This document shows positions 58,578 to 64,000 of a stretch of 64,000 nt of DNA, piece by piece. The notes below the pieces were generated by a model that saw only the letters and a program-made list of their open reading frames with translations, made no database searches and was not told where the DNA came from. A program made the translations under genes and the position numbers. This DNA comes from Grimontia marina (GTDB lineage Bacteria; Pseudomonadota; Gammaproteobacteria; Enterobacterales; Vibrionaceae): contig NZ_FIZY01000009.1 of assembly GCF_900060185.1 (NCBI RefSeq), positions 62,001 through 126,000 on the forward strand, written 5' to 3'. Position 1 is the first letter of the stretch. Each line of letters begins with the position of its first letter.

Positions 58578-59267
58578 ATGGGTCAAAAAGTACATCCTAA
58601 TGGTATTCGTCTTGGCATCTGTAAGCCTTGGAATTCCACCTGGTTTGCTAACAGCCAAGATTTCGCTGACAACCTAGACGGCGACTTCAAGGTACGTCAG
58701 TTCCTGACTAAAGAACTGTCTAAAGCGTCTGTTTCTCGTATCGTTATCGAGCGTCCTGCCAAGAGCATCCGTGTGACTATTCACACTGCTCGTCCAGGCG
58801 TTGTTATCGGTAAGAAAGGCGAAGACGTAGAAAAACTGCGCGCTCGCGTTGCACAACTGGCAGGTGTTCCTGCTCAAATCAACATCGCAGAAGTACGCAA
58901 GCCTGAGCTTGACGCACAACTGGTTGGTGACAGCATCGCGTCTCAGCTAGAGCGTCGTGTTATGTTCCGTCGTGCTATGAAGCGTGCGGTACAGAACGCA
59001 ATGCGTCTGGGTGCCAAGGGTATCAAAGTGGAAGTAAGCGGCCGTCTTGGCGGTGCTGAAATCGCTCGTACCGAGTGGTACCGTGAAGGTCGTGTGCCAC
59101 TGCACACTCTTCGTGCTGACATTGATTACGCAACTTCTTCGGCTCACACCACTTACGGTGTTATTGGTATTAAAGTTTGGATCTTCAAAGGTGAAGTTCT
59201 GGGCGGCATGCCAGTAGCAGAGCCACAGGCTGATAAGCCTAAGAAGCAGCGTAAAGGCCGTAAGTAA
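58578..59267 (+). CDS. rpsC: 30S ribosomal protein S3
   Basis: A 229-aa mRNA-entry protein with a KH domain ([17 protein letters not shown] near residue 74) and a basic C-terminal tail [10 protein letters not shown]. It is four residues shorter than E. coli S3, within normal variation. GAGGAG precedes the ATG. Confidence 0.99.
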   Translation: MGQKVHPNGIRLGICKPWNSTWFANSQDFADNLDGDFKVRQFLTKELSKASVSRIVIERPAKSIRVTIHTARPGVVIGKKGEDVEKLRARVAQLAGVPAQINIAEVRKPELDAQLVGDSIASQLERRVMFRRAMKRAVQNAMRLGAKGIKVEVSGRLGGAEIARTEWYREGRVPLHTLRADIDYATSSAHTTYGVIGIKVWIFKGEVLGGMPVAEPQADKPKKQRKGRK

Positions 59268-59278
59268 GGAGTCTATCG

Positions 59279-59689
59279 ATGCTTCAACCAAAACGTACTA
59301 AGTTCCGCAAGACTCATAAGGGTCGTAACCGCGGTCTTGCTGCAGGTACTGACGTAAGCTTCGGTACCTTCGGCCTGAAAGCTGTTGGTCGTGGTCGTAT
59401 CACTGCGCGTCAGATCGAAGCTGCACGTCGTGCTATGACTCGTCACATCAAGCGTCAGGGTCAAATCTGGATCCGTGTGTTCCCAGACAAGCCAATCACT
59501 ACCAAACCTCTGGAAGTTCGTCAGGGTAAAGGTAAGGGTTCTGTGAGCTACTGGGTTGCACAAATCCAACCAGGTAAAGTCCTGTACGAGATGGATGGTG
59601 TTTCTGAAAGCCTTGCTCGCGAAGCATTCGAGCTGGCTTCTCGTAAACTACCTATCAAAACCACTTTCGTAACTAAGGCGGTGATGTGA
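59279..59689 (+). CDS. rplP: 50S ribosomal protein L16
   Basis: A 136-aa protein near the A-site tRNA elbow: [19 protein letters not shown] at the start. The Arg81 segment that is hydroxylated in E. coli corresponds to the [12 protein letters not shown] region here. The TGA stop shares one base with the rpmC ATG. Confidence 0.99.
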   Translation: MLQPKRTKFRKTHKGRNRGLAAGTDVSFGTFGLKAVGRGRITARQIEAARRAMTRHIKRQGQIWIRVFPDKPITTKPLEVRQGKGKGSVSYWVAQIQPGKVLYEMDGVSESLAREAFELASRKLPIKTTFVTKAVM

Positions 59690-59880
59690 TGAAAGCACAA
59701 GAGCTTCGCGAAAAGAGCGTAGAGCAGCTGAATGAAGAACTGCTGGGTCTGCTGCGTGAGCAATTCAACCTGCGCATGCAAGCGGCTACTGGTCAACTTC
59801 AGCAAACTCACACTCTGAAGAACGTTCGTCGCGATATCGCACGTGTTAAAACCGTTCTGAACCAGAAGGGCAACGCATAA
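59689..59880 (+). CDS. rpmC: 50S ribosomal protein L29
   Basis: A 63-aa two-helix protein beside the tunnel exit ([20 protein letters not shown]). The ATG at 59689 overlaps the rplP stop by one base, and its own TAA shares one base with the rpsQ ATG, giving two successive coupled junctions. An in-frame GTG three bases earlier is not used. Confidence 0.98.
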   Translation: MKAQELREKSVEQLNEELLGLLREQFNLRMQAATGQLQQTHTLKNVRRDIARVKTVLNQKGNA

Positions 59881-60134
59881 TGAGCGACAAAATCCGTACT
59901 CAACAAGGTCGTGTAATTAGCGACAAGATGGATAAATCTATCGTTGTTGCTATCGAACGCCAGGTGAAACACCCAATCTACGGTAAATTCATCAAGCGTA
60001 CGACTAAACTGCACGCTCATGACGAAAACAACGAGTGCGCACAAGGCGATACCGTTGAGATCCGTGAGTGCCGTCCACTGTCTAAGACTAAGTCTTGGAC
60101 TCTGGTACGCGTAGTTGAGAAAGCACGCCTGTAA
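59880..60134 (+). CDS. rpsQ: 30S ribosomal protein S17
   Basis: An 84-aa 16S rRNA-binding OB-fold protein ([22 protein letters not shown]). It is the last gene of the S10 operon. Its start overlaps the rpmC stop by one base, and a terminator follows 29 bases after the stop. Confidence 0.99.
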   Translation: MSDKIRTQQGRVISDKMDKSIVVAIERQVKHPIYGKFIKRTTKLHAHDENNECAQGDTVEIRECRPLSKTKSWTLVRVVEKARL

Positions 60135-60163
60135 GGCAAGCTTTCCAGCGATAAAAAACAAAG

Positions 60164-60195
60164 CGGCTCCCATTTCGGAGCCGTTTATTTTTTAT
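60164..60195 (+). terminator. Terminator separating the S10 and spc operons
   Basis: CGGCTCC pairs with GGAGCCG around a 6-base loop, followed by TTTATTTTTTAT. It marks the operon boundary; a promoter for rplN should lie within the next ~100 bases, but no hexamer pair there is convincing. Confidence 0.88.
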
Positions 60196-60294
60196 CTACC
60201 CATCTTCAAAAAATAGTGTTATTATTCGCCGCCCTTGTAATGAGGCAGCCCGACCCGAGATGGGTCTAGATGTAATAACAGCGGAGCACTAACA

Positions 60295-60666
60295 ATGATC
60301 CAAATGCAAAGTATGCTGGATGCAGCCGATAACTCCGGCGCTCGCAGCGTAATGTGTATTAAGGTGCTGGGTGGTTCACACCGTCGCTACGCCCATATCG
60401 GCGACGTCATCAAAGTTACCGTTAAAGATGCAATCCCACGCGGTAAAGTTAAAAAAGGTGATGTCCTGAAGGCGGTTGTAGTTCGCACCCGTAAAGGCGT
60501 TCGTCGTCCAGATGGCTCTGTCATTCGCTTCGACCGTAATGCTTGTGTATTGTTGAACAACACTACTGAGCAACCAGTCGGTACCCGTATCTTTGGTCCT
60601 GTGACACGCGAACTTCGTGGCGATAAGTTCATGAAGATTGTGTCTCTGGCGCCAGAAGTTCTGTAA
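60295..60666 (+). CDS. rplN: 50S ribosomal protein L14
   Basis: A 123-aa subunit-interface protein ([20 protein letters not shown]), first gene of the spc operon. The ATG is preceded by GCGGAGCAC. Nearly identical to E. coli L14. Confidence 0.99.
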   Translation: MIQMQSMLDAADNSGARSVMCIKVLGGSHRRYAHIGDVIKVTVKDAIPRGKVKKGDVLKAVVVRTRKGVRRPDGSVIRFDRNACVLLNNTTEQPVGTRIFGPVTRELRGDKFMKIVSLAPEVL

Positions 60667-60678
60667 GGAGCGGTTAAA

Positions 60679-60990
60679 ATGGCAGCTAAAATCCGTCGTA
60701 ACGACGAAGTTATCGTTCTTGCCGGTAAAGACAAAGGCAAGAAAGGTAAAGTAAGTAAGGTTCTGACCACTGGTAAAGTTATCGTTGAAGGTATCAACCT
60801 GGTTAAGAAACACCAGAAGCCTGTTCCGGCTCTGGGCATCCAAGGCGGCATCGTAGAAAAAGAAGCTGCAGTGGACGTTTCTAACGTTGCTATCTACAAC
60901 GCGGCAACTGGTAAAGCAGACCGTGTAGGCTTCCGATTCGAAGACGGCAAAAAAGTTCGTTTCTTCAAATCGAATGGCGAAATTATTTAA
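60679..60990 (+). CDS. rplX: 50S ribosomal protein L24
   Basis: A 103-aa assembly-initiator protein with a KOW motif ([16 protein letters not shown]). It is 12 bases after rplN with a GGAG ribosome site. Confidence 0.99.
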   Translation: MAAKIRRNDEVIVLAGKDKGKKGKVSKVLTTGKVIVEGINLVKKHQKPVPALGIQGGIVEKEAAVDVSNVAIYNAATGKADRVGFRFEDGKKVRFFKSNGEII

Positions 60991-61011
60991 GTAATTCTGG
61001 AGTAGTACACT

Positions 61012-61551
61012 ATGGCGAAACTGCATGATTACTACAAAGAGACTGTTGTAAAAGAACTGGCTGAAAAGTTCGAATACAAGAGTATCATGCAAGTCCCAAG
61101 GATCGAAAAGATCACCCTGAACATGGGTGTGGGCGAAGCAATCAACGACAAAAAACTGCTTGAGAACGCAGCATGTGACCTGGCATCAATCACAGGTCAA
61201 AAGCCGCTGATCACTAAAGCACGTAAGTCTGTTGCTGGCTTCAAGATCCGTGAGGGCTACCCAATTGGCTGTAAAGTAACCCTGCGTGGCGAGCGTATGT
61301 GGGAATTCCTAGAGCGTCTGATTTCAATCGCTCTTCCACGTGTGCGTGACTTCCGTGGCGTTAGCTCGAAATCTTTCGACGGTCGCGGTAACTATAGCAT
61401 GGGCGTTCGTGAGCAAATCATCTTCCCAGAGATCGACTACGACAAAGTAGATCGTATCCGTGGTCTTGATATTACTATCACGACCACAGCGGCGACTGAT
61501 GAGGAAGGTCAAGCTCTGCTGGCTGCCTTTAACTTCCCATTCCGTAAGTAA
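61012..61551 (+). CDS. rplE: 50S ribosomal protein L5
   Basis: A 179-aa 5S rRNA-binding protein of the central protuberance ([36 protein letters not shown]). In E. coli, S8 represses spc translation by binding the mRNA around this start; I did not model that structure here. Confidence 0.99.
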   Translation: MAKLHDYYKETVVKELAEKFEYKSIMQVPRIEKITLNMGVGEAINDKKLLENAACDLASITGQKPLITKARKSVAGFKIREGYPIGCKVTLRGERMWEFLERLISIALPRVRDFRGVSSKSFDGRGNYSMGVREQIIFPEIDYDKVDRIRGLDITITTTAATDEEGQALLAAFNFPFRK

Positions 61552-61568
61552 GGTGAAGGGTTACTGTA

Positions 61569-61874
61569 ATGGCTAAGCAATCAATGAAAGCGCGCGAAGT
61601 AAAACGCGCGAAGCTGGTAGCAAAGTTCGCTGAGAAGCGTGCTGCACTGAAAGCTATCATCAAAAACGTTAACGCGTCTGAAGAAGAGCGTTGGGATGCA
61701 GTCCTGAAGCTTCAAACTCTACCGCGTGATTCTGCTAAGTCTCGTCAGCGTAACCGCTGTAACCAGACTGGTCGTCCACATGGCTACCTGCGCAAATTCG
61801 GTCTGAGCCGAATCAAGGTTCGTGAAGCTTGCATGAAAGGCGAGATTCCGGGTCTGCGTAAGGCGAGCTGGTAA
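61569..61874 (+). CDS. rpsN: 30S ribosomal protein S14
   Basis: A 101-aa S14 of the zinc-free (C-) type: full length, without the paired CxxC motifs. It ends IPGLRKASW. It is 17 bases after rplE. Confidence 0.99.
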   Translation: MAKQSMKAREVKRAKLVAKFAEKRAALKAIIKNVNASEEERWDAVLKLQTLPRDSAKSRQRNRCNQTGRPHGYLRKFGLSRIKVREACMKGEIPGLRKASW

Positions 61875-61897
61875 TTGAATCACGGGAGTAAAGACTT

Positions 61898-62290
61898 ATG
61901 AGCATGCAAGATCCGATTTCGGATATGCTGACCCGCATCCGCAACGGTCAGGCAGCAACTAAAGTTGCTGTTAAGATGCCTTCGTCAAAGCTGAAAGTGG
62001 CAATTGCTGAGCTGCTGAAAGCTGAAGGTTATGTGGCTGACTACGCTGTTTCTGGCGAAGTTAAGCCTGAGCTGGAAGTTACTCTGAAGTACTTCGAAGC
62101 TAAACCAGTTATCGAGCAAATCCAACGTGTAAGCCGTCCAGGTCTGCGCATCTATAAGAAAAAAGATGAGCTGCCTTCTGTAATGGGTGGTCTGGGTATT
62201 GCTGTAGTATCAACTTCTAAAGGTTTGATGACCGACCGTGCAGCTCGCAAAGCGGGTCTGGGCGGCGAAATCATCTGCTACGTAGCGTAA
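61898..62290 (+). CDS. rpsH: 30S ribosomal protein S8
   Basis: A 130-aa 16S rRNA-binding protein and the expected autoregulator of the spc operon ([19 protein letters not shown]-terminal [16 protein letters not shown]). Confidence 0.99.
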   Translation: MSMQDPISDMLTRIRNGQAATKVAVKMPSSKLKVAIAELLKAEGYVADYAVSGEVKPELEVTLKYFEAKPVIEQIQRVSRPGLRIYKKKDELPSVMGGLGIAVVSTSKGLMTDRAARKAGLGGEIICYVA

Positions 62291-62300
62291 GGAGTAGGAA

Positions 62301-62834
62301 ATGTCTCGTGTTGCAAAAGCACCCGTAGTAATTCCTGCCGGCGTAGAGGTGAAACTGAACGGTCAGGAAATCACTGTTAAAGGTAGCAAGGGTGAGCTGA
62401 CCCGCATTATCAACGACGCAGTGGAACTAAGCCAAGAAGACAACGCTGTGAAGTTCGCACCACGCGAAGGTATTGCTAAAGCTAACGCTCAAGCAGGTAC
62501 CGCACGTGCACTGGTGAACAACATGGTTGTTGGTGTTACTGAAGGCTATACCAAGAAACTGATCCTGAAAGGTGTTGGTTATCGTGCAGCAATGAAAGGT
62601 AACTCAGTCGCTCTGACTCTGGGTTTCTCTCACCCTGTTGAACATGAACTGCCTGCAGGTATCAAAGCAGAATGCCCAAGCCAAACTGAAATTGTTTTGA
62701 CTGGTACAGACAAGCAATTAGTTGGTCAAGTAGCTGCTGACATCCGCGCATACCGTCAGCCTGAGCCTTACAAAGGTAAAGGTGTTCGTTACGCTGACGA
62801 AGTTGTGCGTACTAAAGAAGCTAAGAAGAAGTAA
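62301..62834 (+). CDS. rplF: 50S ribosomal protein L6
   Basis: A 177-aa protein near the sarcin-ricin loop with two similar domains. The C-terminal [20 protein letters not shown] is diagnostic. It is 10 bases after rpsH, and rplR follows after 9 bases. Confidence 0.99.
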   Translation: MSRVAKAPVVIPAGVEVKLNGQEITVKGSKGELTRIINDAVELSQEDNAVKFAPREGIAKANAQAGTARALVNNMVVGVTEGYTKKLILKGVGYRAAMKGNSVALTLGFSHPVEHELPAGIKAECPSQTEIVLTGTDKQLVGQVAADIRAYRQPEPYKGKGVRYADEVVRTKEAKKK

Positions 62835-62843
62835 GGTAACACT

Positions 62844-63197
62844 ATGGATAAGAAAATTGCTCGTATCCGTCGTGCGACCCGAGCGCGTCGCAAGATTGCT
62901 GAACTGGGTGCGACTCGCCTAGTGGTACACCGTACTCCACGTCATGTGTACGCACAGGTTATCGCGGCAAATGGCTCCGAAGTAATCGCAGCTGCTTCTA
63001 CCGTAGAAAAAGCGATCCGTGAGCAAGTGAAGAGCACCGGTAATAAAGAAGCCGCAGCAGCAGTAGGTAAAGCTATCGCTGAGCGTGCGAAGGAAAAAGG
63101 CATCGAATCTGTTGCTTTTGACCGTTCCGGTTTCCAATACCACGGCCGTGTGGCTGCACTGGCAGATGCTGCCCGTGAAGCTGGTCTGAAATTCTAA
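62844..63197 (+). CDS. rplR: 50S ribosomal protein L18
   Basis: A 117-aa 5S rRNA-binding protein ([19 protein letters not shown]-terminal [21 protein letters not shown]), 9 bases after rplF. Confidence 0.99.
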   Translation: MDKKIARIRRATRARRKIAELGATRLVVHRTPRHVYAQVIAANGSEVIAAASTVEKAIREQVKSTGNKEAAAAVGKAIAERAKEKGIESVAFDRSGFQYHGRVAALADAAREAGLKF

Positions 63198-63210
63198 GGT
63201 AGGCGGAAAG

Positions 63211-63708
63211 ATGGCTAACGATAAACAACAAAGTGATTTGCATGAGAAGCTGATTGCTGTTAACCGTGTTTCTAAGACGGTTAAAGGTGGTCGCATCTTC
63301 AGCTTCACCGCTCTGACTGTAGTTGGTGATGGCAATGGTCGTGTAGGTTTCGGTTACGGCAAAGCCCGTGAAGTACCTGCAGCGATCCAAAAATCAATGG
63401 AAAAAGCGCGCCGTAACATGGTTACTGTTGCGCTGAACGAAGGTACTCTTCACCACGCTGTTAAAGGCCGCCACACTGGTTCTAAAGTGTACATGCAGCC
63501 TGCATCAGAAGGTACAGGTATCATCGCAGGTGGTGCGATGCGCGCGGTTTTGGAAGTTGCGGGTGTTCGCAACGTTCTGGCAAAAGCATACGGTTCTACT
63601 AACCCAATCAACATCGTTCGTGCAACGATCGATGGTCTGGGTGGTATGAAGTCTCCAGAAATGGTAGCTGCTAAACGCGGTCTGCCAGTTAACGAAATTC
63701 TGGGGTAA
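63211..63708 (+). CDS. rpsE: 30S ribosomal protein S5
   Basis: A 165-aa protein of the mRNA entry channel and decoding fidelity ([21 protein letters not shown]). The N-terminal loop that changes in spectinomycin resistance looks wild type. It is 13 bases after rplR. Confidence 0.99.
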   Translation: MANDKQQSDLHEKLIAVNRVSKTVKGGRIFSFTALTVVGDGNGRVGFGYGKAREVPAAIQKSMEKARRNMVTVALNEGTLHHAVKGRHTGSKVYMQPASEGTGIIAGGAMRAVLEVAGVRNVLAKAYGSTNPINIVRATIDGLGGMKSPEMVAAKRGLPVNEILG

Positions 63709-63714
63709 TTCGAC

Positions 63715-63894
63715 ATGGCTAAAACTATCAAAGTAACTCAGACTCGTAGCTCAATCGGTCGTTTGCCGAAACACAAAGCTACCCTGCGTGGCTTGGGCCT
63801 ACGTCGCATCAACCACACTGTTGAACTTGAAGATACTGCTTGCGTACGCGGCATGATCAATCAAGTTTACTACATGGTTAAAGTGGAGGAGTAA
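63715..63894 (+). CDS. rpmD: 50S ribosomal protein L30
   Basis: A 59-aa protein, the same length as in E. coli: [20 protein letters not shown] at the start and VYYMVKVEE at the end. It is 6 bases after rpsE and 5 bases before rplO. Confidence 0.98.
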   Translation: MAKTIKVTQTRSSIGRLPKHKATLRGLGLRRINHTVELEDTACVRGMINQVYYMVKVEE

Positions 63895-63899
63895 TCACA

Positions 63900-64000
63900 A
63901 TGCGTCTGAATACTCTATCTCCGGCTGCGGGTTCAAAGCCTTCTAAGAAGCGCGTTGGCCGTGGTATCGGTTCAGGCTTGGGCAAAACTGGTGGCCGTGG
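63900..64000 (+). CDS. rplO: 50S ribosomal protein L15 (5' part, cut by window end)
   Basis: The first 33 codons ([20 protein letters not shown] then [15 protein letters not shown]) match the glycine/arginine-rich N terminus of L15. GTGGAGGAG within the end of rpmD serves as ribosome site. The rest lies beyond the window. Confidence 0.96.
   Translation, partial: MRLNTLSPAAGSKPSKKRVGRGIGSGLGKTGGR

Noticed and set aside
60376-61092. A 238-codon minus-strand frame opposite rplN-rplX
   Set aside because: Antisense to three ribosomal protein genes; strong codon bias on the sense strand creates it.

Overview
The window is a continuous stretch of a gammaproteobacterial chromosome. Gene order and protein sequences point to the Vibrionaceae, probably the Grimontia/Enterovibrio/Photobacterium side. 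That placement is an inference from synteny (nuclease, pabA, argD, astA, astD, crp) and from close similarity to the enterobacterial versions of most genes. Almost everything is housekeeping and stands in the order known from the 74-75 min region of Escherichia coli. No tRNA, rRNA, CRISPR array, prophage or transposase gene was seen.

Region by region: (1) 1-14730 holds the 3' end of oxyR, convergent mrcA (PBP1A), the type IV pilus assembly operon pilMNOPQ, aroK-aroB-damX-dam, a small DUF2970 membrane protein, and rpe-gph-trpS. (2) 14731-22560 is the most accessory part. It has a secreted LTD/OB/EEP-domain nuclease, a 253-bp transposase-less element with TA-flanked 21-bp inverted repeats (MITE-like), and an overlapping two-gene signalling pair. 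The pair is a hybrid sensor 'kinase' and a receiver/HD-GYP-like protein in which nearly all catalytic and phosphotransfer residues are replaced although both reading frames are intact. (3) 22561-29150 holds pabA, the arginine succinyltransferase pathway genes argD(astC)-astA-astD with a DUF1338 protein, and crp. (4) 29150-38590 holds yhfA (OsmC), a rubrerythrin / double-cluster Fe-S protein / DUF3501 operon, prkB, yheU, a DUF3187 outer-membrane protein, yheT, and a MocR-type regulator divergent from a LysE exporter and a DUF1330 protein. (5) 38068-49210 holds a TIGR02444 protein, yheS, kefG-kefB, yheV, slyD, isoaspartyl peptidase, slyX, a WD40 lipoprotein, fkpA, yheO and tusDCB. (6) 49280-53845 is the str operon (rpsL-rpsG-fusA-tuf) behind a near-consensus promoter, followed by bfd-bfr. 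(7) 54911-64000 is the S10 operon (rpsJ to rpsQ) behind its own promoter and structured leader, a clear terminator, then the spc operon (rplN to a truncated rplO).

How the genes work together: the backbone supplies translation (ribosomal proteins, EF-G, EF-Tu, TrpS, and TusBCD for tRNA 2-thiolation), envelope growth and pilus biogenesis (MrcA, PilMNOPQ, DamX), aromatic amino acid synthesis (AroK, AroB), arginine catabolism, catabolite control (Crp), iron storage (Bfd/Bfr) and electrophile or oxidant defence (KefGB, rubrerythrin cassette). Several lineage-specific insertions sit inside the otherwise conserved crp-to-tus block: the rubrerythrin cassette, DUF3187, MocR/LysE/DUF1330, asparaginase and the WD40 lipoprotein.

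The best candidate for something undescribed is the degenerate sensor/regulator pair at 18270-22557. It looks like a maintained, catalytically dead phosphorelay, with the mobile element ending about 35 bp upstream of its start codon.
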